Of a DNA stretch of 64,000 nucleotides, positions 35,815 to 44,629 are shown one piece after another. The stretch is taken from contig NZ_BDIY01000004.1 in assembly GCF_002072155.1 (NCBI RefSeq), positions 124,001 to 188,000 on the forward strand, read 5' to 3'. Made by a program: the position numbers and the translations under genes. Source of the DNA: Roseovarius sp. A-2. GTDB lineage: Bacteria > Pseudomonadota > Alphaproteobacteria > Rhodobacterales > Rhodobacteraceae. Every line of letters begins with the position of its first letter. Position 1 is the first letter of the stretch. Under the pieces are notes generated by a model that saw only the letters and a list, made by a program, of their open reading frames with translations, had not been told where the DNA came from and did not search any database.

Positions 35815-36573
35815 ATGAAGATTCTCGATGTCGCGATGCACCGGCGCAGTATGCGCAAATGGCGGCAGGCCGCGCGCAACGCCCCGATGATGAACATCAG
35901 TGCCCTGCGCCGGGCACGGGCGCAGGCACGCAAGCTGATGTATTCCCTCAACGAGGTGATCTCGGTCGCCGACAATCGCCTGGCGCTGCCGATGATCGGC
36001 TCTAACGCCTTTCCGCGCCCGCATGGCACCGATTGGGCCTGGCGCCCCGAGATCTGGCGCGAACCGCTGCCGACGCCCGGCATGGCCTCGGTGCAGTCGA
36101 AATCCATGCTCGGGCGCGAGGTGACGCTGTTTCACGACTGCGCCCATTCAGAACTGTCGCTGCGCCAGCTGCGCAACAGCCGCGAGGCCGATCTTGCGCC
36201 GTATGGGCTGCGTATGGATGTCTTCGCCTTCGACGGCTCGTTCCTGTCGCTGGTGCTCGATTTCCCGCAGCAGGCCATCGACGGACTGACCCGGCGGCAC
36301 CTCATTCGCATGGACACCATCGTCGAGCTGGAAAAGCCGCTCGAAATCTTTGCACGGCTCAATATCAAACACGGGCCCAACACCCAGCAGATCGTGCGCG
36401 AACTGCCGCTCAACGAGGAAGAGATCATGGTCGAGTTCGACCTTGCCTATTCCACGCTGAGCGAAAAGCGGGTGGAACGGGCCTGGATCGACCTGATCTT
36501 CGAGAACCCGCAGATGAGCCAGGTCGTGCTGCGCGACGTCACCTTCAGCCGCCGCCCGCGTGCGGATCTCTAG
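35815..36573 (+). CDS. conserved Rhodobacteraceae protein (resembles DUF6478)
   Basis: The 252-residue soluble protein has basic N-terminal helices and a mid-region FHDCAHSELSLRQLRNSREADLAPYGLRMDVFAFDGSFLSLVLDFP. The ending is rich in beta-strand (QVVLRDVTFSRRPRADL). I believe it matches DUF6478 of Rhodobacterales, but this is from memory. No signal peptide and no catalytic motif are evident. It is followed 13 bases later by a small acidic protein gene, and the two are probably an operon. Confidence 0.65.
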   Translation: MKILDVAMHRRSMRKWRQAARNAPMMNISALRRARAQARKLMYSLNEVISVADNRLALPMIGSNAFPRPHGTDWAWRPEIWREPLPTPGMASVQSKSMLGREVTLFHDCAHSELSLRQLRNSREADLAPYGLRMDVFAFDGSFLSLVLDFPQQAIDGLTRRHLIRMDTIVELEKPLEIFARLNIKHGPNTQQIVRELPLNEEEIMVEFDLAYSTLSEKRVERAWIDLIFENPQMSQVVLRDVTFSRRPRADL

Positions 36574-36586
36574 GAAAGGACCGATC

Positions 36587-36964
36587 ATGAGCGATCTGAC
36601 ACTGACCAAGACCCGGCTTTTCGAGGGCGTTTGGGAGGGGGTGCTGAGCGGCGAGAGCGGCGGCGGTGCCGCCCCCGAAATCGAGGTGACCCACCAGCAG
36701 GAACCGATTGCAGGCGTCGAGGTGATCGCCCGCGCCGAGACTGGCGATTGGGTGGTGCGCGTGCCGGTGCCGCCCGAGAAACTCGCCGACGGGGTGCAGA
36801 CTTTCGTCATCCGCGACCGGATGAGCGGCGCGGTTCTGGACAGCTTCGCGCTGCTGGCAGGGGATGTACTGACCTATGATATCCGCGCCGAAATGGCGCT
36901 CCTGCGCGAGGAGCTCGATCTCTTGAAACGCGCGTTCCGGCGACATTGCCTGGAGACGATGTAG
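36587..36964 (+). CDS. small conserved hypothetical protein
   Basis: The product has 125 residues from the ATG at 36587 (GGAAAGGA upstream). A Gly-rich N-terminal part is followed by beta-strands GVQTFVIRDRMSGAVLDSFALLAGDVLTYDIR and a helix MALLREELDLLKRAFRRHC. The fold looks like a small beta domain with a C-terminal coiled coil. Only Rhodobacteraceae-type neighbours suggest a link to the upstream DUF6478-like gene. Confidence 0.65.
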   Translation: MSDLTLTKTRLFEGVWEGVLSGESGGGAAPEIEVTHQQEPIAGVEVIARAETGDWVVRVPVPPEKLADGVQTFVIRDRMSGAVLDSFALLAGDVLTYDIRAEMALLREELDLLKRAFRRHCLETM

Positions 36965-37092
36965 AGCGGAATGCCGCGTCGCAGGGCTCGGGGTATGGCG
37001 GCCCGGATGAGGGGCTGTATCGCGTCGGTATTCCGTCGGTATTGCGCCGGTGGAGAGTGCAGGGGCCTTTGAGACCTTGCTGGTCCTGTCCC

Positions 37093-37539
37093 CTACAGGG
37101 ATTTCGACAGGATCGCAGCGTTATCTTTTCCTTGCGTGTACCCACAGCTTTCATAGAAACACCGGGCCGTCATCGTGCTTTCGAGTTCGCAGCGGGGGAC
37201 CTTGCAAGACCGCAAATCCCGCTCCATCGCGGCCAAGACAGCTTTGCTGACGCCAGAGAATCGCGCGTCAGGGTGGACATAGTTCAACAGGATTTCGCCC
37301 CGTAGCGCAGCCATGCCAATGCCGACAACGGTCTTCTCTCGCAGCGCCACCAACAGAACCGCATCGTCTCTTGCGACCCACCTTTCCCATGCGCCGACGG
37401 TCTTGTTTCCCAACCAGGCTTCGATTTTCTCTGCATCGTTTTCATGATCAGCGACACAGAGTTCAGTGATCGAACGATGGAGTGTGCAGATTGCGCCTGC
37501 CGCATCCGACGCGGTTGCCGTCCTTATGAGGGGTGTCAT
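37093..37539 (-). CDS. GNAT-family N-acetyltransferase
   Basis: The product has 148 residues from the ATG at 37539 (AAAGGTG nine bases upstream). The GNAT core is VVGIGMAALRGEILLNYVHPDARFSGVSKAVLAAMER and CFYESCGYT near the end, where GVSKAVL fits the acyl-CoA loop. It has more cysteines than most GNATs (Cys near CKVPRCELE and CFYESC). The substrate is unknown. It stands alone, converging on the small conserved protein gene. Confidence 0.78.
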   Translation of the reverse strand: MTPLIRTATASDAAGAICTLHRSITELCVADHENDAEKIEAWLGNKTVGAWERWVARDDAVLLVALREKTVVGIGMAALRGEILLNYVHPDARFSGVSKAVLAAMERDLRSCKVPRCELESTMTARCFYESCGYTQGKDNAAILSKSL

Positions 37540-37884
37540 CCAATTCACCTTTCAGGGTCCAAGCCTATTGAGGCGACAATCTGCGTCAAGCGATTGCTTC
37601 GACCGCAAATCTGCGCGCCCATTGCGCCGCACACGGTATAGCTGTTCAAGGTCGGCTTTGATTTGGGCGATGCAAAATGGGTCGTGACGATTCTGTGCGG
37701 GCATTGCCCCACCCACGCGGAACAAGGCGTGCTTGCACGCCGGGGCGTCAGCGACCGATCCTCCCCGACGCTCCCAAGGGGGTGACCAAAATGGCTCATC
37801 CCCCGCGCCCCGGCGCAAAGAGGTTTTGGAATCACTGCCGAACCCCTATATGACGGGACATTCCCTCAGACGCGCGAAAGAGCC
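37540..37884. other. 345-base leader region of rlmN with three hairpins
   Basis: Three stems lie in a row: GGGGCGTC with GACGCTCC (37742-37774, one G-U), GGGGGTGACCA with TGG/TCA/CCCCC (37778-37804, two bulges), and GCGCC with GGCGC (37805-37816). No T-run follows any of them. It could be a structured mRNA leader. Open frames in this region look non-coding. Confidence 0.5.
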
Positions 37885-39063
37885 ATGACACAGACCGCCC
37901 CGATCACGCAGGACGTGATGACCATCCCCCGCAAGCTGCCCGACGGGCCGATCAATCTGGTCGGGCTGACCCGGGACCGGCTGCGCGAGGTGCTGATCGA
38001 GCACGGCACGCCGGAGAAACAGGCCAAGATGCGGGTGAACCAGATCTGGCAATGGATTTATGGATGGGGCGTGCGCGACTTTGACGCGATGACCAATCTT
38101 GCCAAGACCTATCGCGCCGATCTGGCCGAGACGTTCGTGATCGAGATTCCCGAGGTGGTGAGCAAACAGGTCAGCGCCGATGGCACGCGCAAATATCTTG
38201 TGCGGATCGCGGGCGGGCATGAGGTTGAGGTGGTTTATATTCCCGAGACGGATCGTGGCACGCTGTGCATCTCGTCTCAGGTGGGCTGCACCCTGACCTG
38301 TTCGTTCTGCCATACCGGCACGCAAAAGCTGGTGCGCAATCTGACCGCCGGAGAGATCATCGGTCAAGTGATGCTGGCGCGGGATGATCTTGACGAATGG
38401 CCGCGCCCCGGCGAGGGCGCGGGCGAGCGGCCGCGCCTGATCAGCAATATCGTGCTGATGGGCATGGGCGAGCCGCTCTATAATTTTGACAATGTGCGCG
38501 ACGCGATGAAAATTGCGATGGATGGCGAGGGCATTTCATTGTCGCGCCGCCGGATCACACTGTCGACAAGCGGCGTTGTGCCGGAGATCGCCAAGACGGC
38601 GGAAGAGATCGGCTGTCTGCTCGCTGTCAGCTTTCACGCCACCACCGACGAGGTGCGCGACCGGCTGGTGCCGATCAACAAGAAATGGAACATCGAGACG
38701 CTGCTGGGCGCCCTGCGCGAGTATCCGCGCCTCAGCAATTCCGAGCGCATCACGTTTGAATATGTCATGCTCAAGGACGTGAACGACAGCGATGCCGATG
38801 CCCGCCGTCTGGTGCAACTGATCAAGGGTATTCCGGCCAAGATCAACCTTATTCCGTTCAACGAATGGCCCGGCGCGCCGCATCAGCGCAGCGATTGGGA
38901 GCGGATCGAGCGCTTTGCCGACATCATCTACAAGGCGGGCTATGCGAGCCCCATCCGCACCCCACGTGGCGAGGATATCATGGCCGCCTGTGGACAGTTG
39001 AAATCGGCGACCGAACGCGCCCGCAAGCCACGCCGCGATATCGAGGCCGAGGCGGGGCTCTGA
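37885..39063 (+). CDS. rlmN: dual-specificity 23S rRNA A2503/tRNA A37 C2-methyltransferase
   Basis: The 392-residue radical SAM enzyme methylates A2503 of 23S rRNA and A37 of some tRNAs. The [4Fe-4S] motif is Cys135, Cys139, Cys142 in [27 protein letters not shown] follows, and a C-terminal MAACGQL segment holds the cysteine used for methyl transfer. The start follows GAAAGAG. It is followed by the amidoligase gene three bases later. Confidence 0.96.
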   Translation: MTQTAPITQDVMTIPRKLPDGPINLVGLTRDRLREVLIEHGTPEKQAKMRVNQIWQWIYGWGVRDFDAMTNLAKTYRADLAETFVIEIPEVVSKQVSADGTRKYLVRIAGGHEVEVVYIPETDRGTLCISSQVGCTLTCSFCHTGTQKLVRNLTAGEIIGQVMLARDDLDEWPRPGEGAGERPRLISNIVLMGMGEPLYNFDNVRDAMKIAMDGEGISLSRRRITLSTSGVVPEIAKTAEEIGCLLAVSFHATTDEVRDRLVPINKKWNIETLLGALREYPRLSNSERITFEYVMLKDVNDSDADARRLVQLIKGIPAKINLIPFNEWPGAPHQRSDWERIERFADIIYKAGYASPIRTPRGEDIMAACGQLKSATERARKPRRDIEAEAGL

Positions 39064-39066
39064 TCC

Positions 39067-40020
39067 GTGGCGGAGTTCGCGCCCCTGCCGCAGCCGCTCA
39101 ACTCCAAAGGTGATCCGCGCCTCGTGGGCGTGGAAATCGAGCTTGGTGGGCTGCCCGAGGCCGAGGTGGCGCGGCTCTGTGCCGAGGCTGTGGGCGGGAC
39201 GCCCAAGCAGGTCGATAGCCATATCTGGCATATCGAGGACAGTCGCATCGGGCGGCTTGAAGTCTATCTCGATATCTTTCTGCGCAACGCGCAGAAGAGC
39301 AAGCTGCGCGATCTGGCGCTGGATCTAGGGCGCGAGGTGGTGCCGGTCGAGATCGTGAGCGAACCGCTCGACATGGACGGGCTGGCGCGGCTTGATGCGC
39401 TGCGCGAGGTGTTGCGCGAGGCCGGGGCGTTGGGCAGTCGCGCGGGCTGGTTTTTTGGCTTTGGTCTGCATCTCAATATCGAGATCGCAAGTGACGAGGA
39501 CGCCGATATCGTGCGCCCGCTTCTGGCCTATGCGCTGATCGAGGACTGGCTGCGCACCGATGACCCGATTGACGAGTCGCGCCGCCTGCTGCCCTTCACA
39601 GATCCCTACCCCACCGATTTCGTGCGCGCCCTGATCGGGGCCGGGCCGGGGGCCACGCGCGACCATGTGACGGGCCTCTATCTGGAGCATACGCCGAGCC
39701 GTAATCGTGGCCTCGACATGCTGCCGGTTTTTGCGCATTTCGAACCGGACCGCATTGCGGCGGCGATTGCCGACAAGACATCAGCGCGTCCCACGTTTCA
39801 TTTTCGCCTGCCCGATTGCCGGATCGACGAGGCGGGATGGTCGATCGCGTGGGAATGGCGGCGTTGGCGCACGGTCGAACGGGTGGCCGCCGATGCGGCG
39901 CTGCTCGACCGGTTGGCGCGGGCCTGGGAGGACGATCATGGCCTGCTGACGATTTCCCGGCAAAGCTGGGCCCTGCGGGCGGGGCGTATTTTGCAAACGG
40001 CGGGGCTGGCCGGGACATGA
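39067..40020 (+). CDS. putative amidoligase enzyme (PF12224-type)
   Basis: The 317-residue cytosolic protein starts with GTG. The N-terminal VGVEIELGGLPEAEV is the conserved VExE-like opening of the amidoligase domain, with HLNIEI later providing the second metal/ATP motif. These enzymes belong to the glutamine synthetase-like COOH-NH2 ligase fold and are predicted to join amino acids to small molecules or to peptides. It ends in an ATGA overlap with a class I amidotransferase-like gene. No substrate is known. Confidence 0.8.
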   Translation: MAEFAPLPQPLNSKGDPRLVGVEIELGGLPEAEVARLCAEAVGGTPKQVDSHIWHIEDSRIGRLEVYLDIFLRNAQKSKLRDLALDLGREVVPVEIVSEPLDMDGLARLDALREVLREAGALGSRAGWFFGFGLHLNIEIASDEDADIVRPLLAYALIEDWLRTDDPIDESRRLLPFTDPYPTDFVRALIGAGPGATRDHVTGLYLEHTPSRNRGLDMLPVFAHFEPDRIAAAIADKTSARPTFHFRLPDCRIDEAGWSIAWEWRRWRTVERVAADAALLDRLARAWEDDHGLLTISRQSWALRAGRILQTAGLAGT

Positions 40021-40739
40021 CCCGATCCAACCGCCCCGTGATCGGGGTCACCGTCTCGCGCCGCTCGGGCTGGCGCATCTATCCGCTGATTGCGCTCAAT
40101 GTCTGGCTCTCGGGGGGCTGCGCGCGGCGCTGGCAAGCCGGGCGCAGGGCGGATATCGACAGTGTGGACGGCATTATCATCGGCGGCGGCGACGATATAT
40201 CGCCCGATCTATACGGTGGGCGGATCGTCACCTCGGCCCGGCTCGATCCGGCGCGCGATGCGCTGGAGCGGGGCGTGTTGCTGGGGGCCTTCGTGAAATC
40301 CAAGCCCGTGCTGGGCATCTGCCGGGGCAGCCAGATGCTCAATATCGCATTGGGCGGGACGCTGCATCAGGACGCCTATTCGACCTACGCGGCCAGCGAC
40401 CATATCCGCACGGTGCTGCCGCGCAAGACGGTGCATATCGAGCCGGGCACCCGGCTGGCGCGTCTGGCGGGTTTGCGCCCGATGAAGGTCAACGCGCTGC
40501 ACACCCAGGCGGTGGACCGGCTGGGTGAAGGATTGCGCGTGGCGGCGCGCGATCAGGGTGGCATGATCCAGGCCATCGAGCGGGTCGAGGAGCCGTTTGC
40601 CCTGGGCGTGCAGTGGCACCCGGAGCATCTGTTCTACGCGCATCGGCAAATGGGCATTTTCCGCGCGCTGATCGCGGCCGCGAAGGCCCGTCAGGCACAT
40701 ACGGCGCAACTCGCGGGGGTCGATGCCGCCAGCGGCTGA
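40017..40739 (+). CDS. class I glutamine amidotransferase-like hydrolase (peptidase C26)
   Basis: The 240-residue protein has the triad Cys102 (GICRGSQMLN), His201 and Glu203 (QWHPEHLF). The FPGGDD-type IIIGGGDDISPDLYGG is typical of gamma-glutamyl-GABA hydrolase PuuD relatives. It overlaps the amidoligase stop, so they are translated together. A ligase paired with a hydrolase suggests a cycle that adds and removes a gamma-glutamyl group, but the substrate is unknown. Confidence 0.87.
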   Translation: MTRSNRPVIGVTVSRRSGWRIYPLIALNVWLSGGCARRWQAGRRADIDSVDGIIIGGGDDISPDLYGGRIVTSARLDPARDALERGVLLGAFVKSKPVLGICRGSQMLNIALGGTLHQDAYSTYAASDHIRTVLPRKTVHIEPGTRLARLAGLRPMKVNALHTQAVDRLGEGLRVAARDQGGMIQAIERVEEPFALGVQWHPEHLFYAHRQMGIFRALIAAAKARQAHTAQLAGVDAASG

Positions 40740-40842
40740 GCCGTCGCGACATTTCCCCGACCGCGCCACAATTCGGCACGATTGACGCCACAACCGTTAA
40801 CTATCCCTTGAATATCGGAAAACCGTAACAGGGATGGAAACA

Positions 40843-41031
40843 ATGAACCTGAACCAGTGTGAACCCAACCGCGAAATCCACGATCTTGTCCTGCGTGAGC
40901 GTCACCTCGCCGTGTCCGAGCGCGAATGGAAGCACCGGCTGCGCGGCTATGGCTACGCGATCCGCGATACCGCCGAGGGGCGTTTCGTCACCTCGCTTCT
41001 CAAGGGTGCGCCGCTCTGCCGGTTGAGCTAA
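40843..41031 (+). CDS. small conserved-looking protein, unknown
   Basis: The product has 62 residues from the ATG at 40843 (MNLNQCEPNREIH) or 65 from 40834. It is charged and helical, with LRERHLAVSEREWKHRLRGYGYAIRDTAEGRFVT. The codon use is like its neighbours. There is a possible TTGACG -35 at 40782-40787 but no good -10. The stop lies 13 bases before the end of purD, which converges on it. No function can be assigned. Confidence 0.55.
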   Translation: MNLNQCEPNREIHDLVLRERHLAVSEREWKHRLRGYGYAIRDTAEGRFVTSLLKGAPLCRLS

Positions 41032-41044
41032 GAGTGCGCGCCGT

Positions 41045-42307
41045 TCATAGCGCGCGCCAGCCGATATCGCGGCGGCAGAACCCGTCCGGCCAGTCGATCC
41101 GGTCGACGAGGGCATAAGCCCGGTCCGCCGCCTCGCGCAGGCTGGTCCCGCGCGCCGTCGCCGCCAGAACGCGCCCGCCGCTGGCCACATACCGCCCGTC
41201 GCGGCGTGCCGTGCCGGCGTGAAACACCTGGTGAAAGCTGTCCTCGGGGGCGTCCTCCAGCCCGTTGATGACACTTCCCTTGTCATAGTCGCCCGGGTAC
41301 CCCTTGGCCGCCATCACCACCGTCAGCGCGTGATCCTCGGCCCAGTTGACCGCGCAATCCGCCAGCCGTCCCTCGGCTGCCGCCTGCATCAGGTCGAGCG
41401 CCTGACCGCCCAAGCGCATCATCAGCACTTGGGTCTCCGGATCGCCGAAGCGGACGTTGAACTCGACCAGCCGGGGCTGTTCGTTCTCGATCATCAGCCC
41501 GACGAAAAGCACCCCCCGATAGGGCGTGCCGCGCCGCATCATTTCCGCCAGAACCGGGCGCACGATCCGGTCCAGCGCCTTTTGTGTGACCGCCTCGGTC
41601 ATCACCGGCGCGGGCGAATAGGCCCCCATGCCGCCGGTATTGGGGCCGGTGTCGCCCTCGCCTGCGCGCTTGTGATCCTGCGCGGTGCCGATGGGCAGGG
41701 CGGTTTCGCCGTCGCAAAGGACGAAGAACGACGCTTCCTCGCCGGTCATGAATTCCTCGATCACCACCTCGGCCCCGGCGGCGCCGAATTCACCGCCGAA
41801 CATGTCGTCGAGCGCGGCCAGTGCCTGCGCCTCGGTCTCGGCCACGATCACCCCCTTGCCCGCCGCCAGCCCGTCAGCCTTGACCACGATCGGCGCGCCC
41901 TGCGCCTGCACGTAATCACGCGCCGCCGCGTGGTCGGTGAAATGGCCATAGGCGGCGGTGGGCGCCCCCGCCATGTCGCAGATTGTCTTGGTGAAACTCT
42001 TCGAGGCCTCCAGTCGCGCGGCCTCGGCCCCCGGCCCAAAAACCAGCAGACCCGCCTCGCGCAGCCGGTCGGCGACCCCTGCCGCAAGCGGGGCCTCGGG
42101 GCCGATGATCACGAAATCAATCGCCTCGGCCTCGCAAAACCCGGCCACGGCACCACCATCGAGGATATCGAGCGTCGCGCAATCCGCAATCTCGGCGATC
42201 CCGGCATTGCCAGGGGCCACGATCAGCCGGTCGCATTTAGGGTTCTGCAACACGGCCCAGGCAAGGGCGTGTTCACGGCCACCGCCGCCGAGGATCAGGA
42301 TATTCAT
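41045..42307 (-). CDS. purD: phosphoribosylamine-glycine ligase
   Basis: The 420-residue ATP-grasp enzyme makes glycinamide ribonucleotide in purine synthesis. The start ATG at 42307 gives MNILILGGGGREHALAWA, the family hallmark. Further marks are VVKADGLAAGKGV, TGGMGAYSPAP and LVEFNVRFGDPETQ. The longer frame to 42460 is antisense to xseA. It is divergent from xseA with 73 bases between starts. Confidence 0.96.
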   Translation of the reverse strand: MNILILGGGGREHALAWAVLQNPKCDRLIVAPGNAGIAEIADCATLDILDGGAVAGFCEAEAIDFVIIGPEAPLAAGVADRLREAGLLVFGPGAEAARLEASKSFTKTICDMAGAPTAAYGHFTDHAAARDYVQAQGAPIVVKADGLAAGKGVIVAETEAQALAALDDMFGGEFGAAGAEVVIEEFMTGEEASFFVLCDGETALPIGTAQDHKRAGEGDTGPNTGGMGAYSPAPVMTEAVTQKALDRIVRPVLAEMMRRGTPYRGVLFVGLMIENEQPRLVEFNVRFGDPETQVLMMRLGGQALDLMQAAAEGRLADCAVNWAEDHALTVVMAAKGYPGDYDKGSVINGLEDAPEDSFHQVFHAGTARRDGRYVASGGRVLAATARGTSLREAADRAYALVDRIDWPDGFCRRDIGWRAL

Positions 42308-42380
42308 GGCGCATAACTCCGGCTTGGCCTCGCTTGGCATGCGTTCTAGGGTGGCGCGCAGGCAGACACAAGGCAGCAGC

Positions 42381-43883
42381 ATGTCCGATCTAATCGACGA
42401 TCCCGATCCCGGCGAGAACGCCCCCGAATTCTCGGTCTCGGACCTCTCGGGCGCGATCAAGCGGGTGATCGAGGGCGAATTCAGTCATGTCCGCGTGCGC
42501 GGCGAGCTGGGGCGGATTTCGCGGCCGCGCTCGGGGCATATCTATCTTGACCTCAAGGATGATCGCGCGGTTCTGTCGGGGGTGATCTGGAAGGGGGTGG
42601 CGGCGCGCCTCTCGGTCGAGCCCGAGGAAGGGATGGAGGTCGTAGCCACCGGGCGGCTGACCACCTTCCCCGGCCAGTCGCGCTATCAGATCGTGATCGA
42701 GGATATCAAACCGGCGGGCATGGGCGCGCTGATGGCGATGCTGGAAAAGCGCAAAGCGGCGCTGGCGGCCGAGGGGCTCTTTGCGGCAGAGCGTAAGCGG
42801 CCCCTGCCCTACCTGCCCGAGATCATCGGGGTTGTCACCTCGCCCTCGGGCGCGGTCATTCGCGACATCCTGCACCGGCTGCGAGAACGGTTTCCGCGCA
42901 AGGTGCTGATCTGGCCAGTCGCCGTGCAGGGCGAGCGTTGCGCGCCCGAGGTCGCCCGCGCGATTCGCGGTTTCAATGCGCTGACCCCCGGCGGGGCGTT
43001 GCCGCGCCCGGATTTGATCATCGTGGCGCGCGGGGGCGGGTCGGTCGAGGACCTTTGGGGCTTCAATGACGAGGCTGTGGTGCGCGCCGCCGCAGAGAGT
43101 GACATACCGCTGATCTCGGCCGTCGGGCATGAGACCGACACGACGCTGATTGACCACGCCTCGGACAAGCGCGCGCCGACGCCGACGGCGGCGGCGGAAC
43201 TCGCCGTGCCGGTGCGGCTCGACCTGCTGGCCTGGCTCGATACTCAGGCGGCGCGACTCAGCCATGCGCTGGGCCAGGCGATCACCCTGCGTGGTCAACG
43301 CCTGCGCGATCTGGCGCGCGCCCTGCCGCGTGTCGAGACACTGCTAGAAACACCGCGCCAGCGCTTCGACACCTGGTCGGACCGCCTGCCTGCCGCGCTG
43401 ATCCGTTCGGTGCAGGTGCGGCGCGTGGCGCTGTCGGATGCTGCGGGTGCGTTGCGCCCGTCGCTGTTGCGGCGCGCGGTCGATGGCGATCGGCGGCGTC
43501 TGGCGGGCACCGCCGCGCGGCTCAACATCCATGCGCTGACGCGGGATATCGACCACAAGAGGCACGAGTTGGATCGTTTGACTGCGCGGTTTTCGGATGC
43601 CGCAGGGCGACAGACCAAGGGCTTGCGCGAGCGGATCGACGCGCTTGACCGGCTGCGCGAGACGTTGGGTTACAAGGCGACGCTGCGGCGCGGCTATGCG
43701 GTGGTGCGCGGCGATGGCGCGCTTGTGACCACGCGCGACGCGGCGGCGGCGGCCAAGGCGCTGGAGATCGAATTCACCGACGGGGTTCTGGGCGTATGTG
43801 ATGCCCCAAGTGCCCCCCGCAAGACCGCAAAGCCCGCGCCAAAGCCGACAGACCCGCCCAAGGGGCAAGGCAGTCTGTTCTGA
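42381..43883 (+). CDS. xseA: exodeoxyribonuclease VII large subunit
   Basis: The 500-residue catalytic subunit of ExoVII degrades single-stranded DNA. An OB-fold domain (FSHVRVRGELGRISRPRSGHIYLDLKDD) is followed by the catalytic core with GVVTSPSGAVIRDI, IIVARGGGSVEDLWGFNDE and VGHETDTTLIDHASDKRAPTPTAAAELA. The C-terminal part is a long coiled coil. It starts at ATG 42381 with AAGG nearby. The xseB small subunit is not present here. Confidence 0.94.
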   Translation: MSDLIDDPDPGENAPEFSVSDLSGAIKRVIEGEFSHVRVRGELGRISRPRSGHIYLDLKDDRAVLSGVIWKGVAARLSVEPEEGMEVVATGRLTTFPGQSRYQIVIEDIKPAGMGALMAMLEKRKAALAAEGLFAAERKRPLPYLPEIIGVVTSPSGAVIRDILHRLRERFPRKVLIWPVAVQGERCAPEVARAIRGFNALTPGGALPRPDLIIVARGGGSVEDLWGFNDEAVVRAAAESDIPLISAVGHETDTTLIDHASDKRAPTPTAAAELAVPVRLDLLAWLDTQAARLSHALGQAITLRGQRLRDLARALPRVETLLETPRQRFDTWSDRLPAALIRSVQVRRVALSDAAGALRPSLLRRAVDGDRRRLAGTAARLNIHALTRDIDHKRHELDRLTARFSDAAGRQTKGLRERIDALDRLRETLGYKATLRRGYAVVRGDGALVTTRDAAAAAKALEIEFTDGVLGVCDAPSAPRKTAKPAPKPTDPPKGQGSLF

Positions 43884-43969
43884 GGCGGCCCGGACATCGG
43901 CTTGCTGCGTGAATGAGTTGACGGGGCGGCCAATCCGAAGCCGCCGTCGGCACCACATCACGCGGCCTC

Positions 43970-44536
43970 TCAGCCCAAGCGCGCCACGCGCTCGTGACAG
44001 GGGCAGGTGACGAGGTGGTCATTGACCATCCCCACCGCCTGCATGAAGGCGTAGACGATGGTCGGGCCGCAGAACTTGAAGCCGCGTTTCTTCAAATCTT
44101 TCGAAATTTTTATGGAAAGATCGGTTTGCGCGGGCACCTCCGAAAGGGTCTGCCAACGGTTCTGGAGGGGCCGCCCGCCGACATGCTCCCAGAGGTAGCG
44201 GTCAAAGCCGTGTTCGGCCTCGATCAATTGCCACGCGCGGGCATTTCCGATGGTCGCCTCGATCTTGCCCCGGTGCCGGATGATGCCGGGATCAGCCAGC
44301 AGGCGGACGACCTCCGCCTCACCCCATCCGGCGATGGCATGCGGGTCAAACCCCTGAAATGCATCACGAAAACTCTCGCGCTTGCGCAGGATGGTGATCC
44401 AGCTCAGACCCGCCTGAAAGCCGTCGAGGATGAGCTTCTCCCACAGCGCACGGCTGTCAAATTCGGGCACGCCCCATTCGTGGTCGTGATAGGATTCGTA
44501 GAGCGCATCCGCCCCGACCCAACCGCATCGTTCCAT
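43970..44536 (-). CDS. tag: DNA-3-methyladenine glycosylase I
   Basis: The 188-residue enzyme removes 3-methyladenine from DNA. The zinc-binding and base-stacking signature is seen in CGWVGADALYESYHDHEWGVPEFDSRALWEKLILDGFQAGLSW, and KRGFKFCGPTIVYAFMQAVGMVNDHLVTCPCHE provides the C-terminal Cys/His zinc ligands. It converges on xseA, with 86 bases between stops, and is divergent from the EAL gene. Confidence 0.94.
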   Translation of the reverse strand: MERCGWVGADALYESYHDHEWGVPEFDSRALWEKLILDGFQAGLSWITILRKRESFRDAFQGFDPHAIAGWGEAEVVRLLADPGIIRHRGKIEATIGNARAWQLIEAEHGFDRYLWEHVGGRPLQNRWQTLSEVPAQTDLSIKISKDLKKRGFKFCGPTIVYAFMQAVGMVNDHLVTCPCHERVARLG

Positions 44537-44629
44537 GGCCTGTCCCCGCGATTTCGTTCAAATTTGCCCTTTAAACTGTCCTTAAGGGATCTGCCCCAGT
44601 TTGGGAACACGTCAGTCTCGGAGGGCAAG

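Noticed and set aside
36965-37092. Small gene after the 125-residue protein
   Set aside because: Short open frames there have no ribosome site or conserved features.
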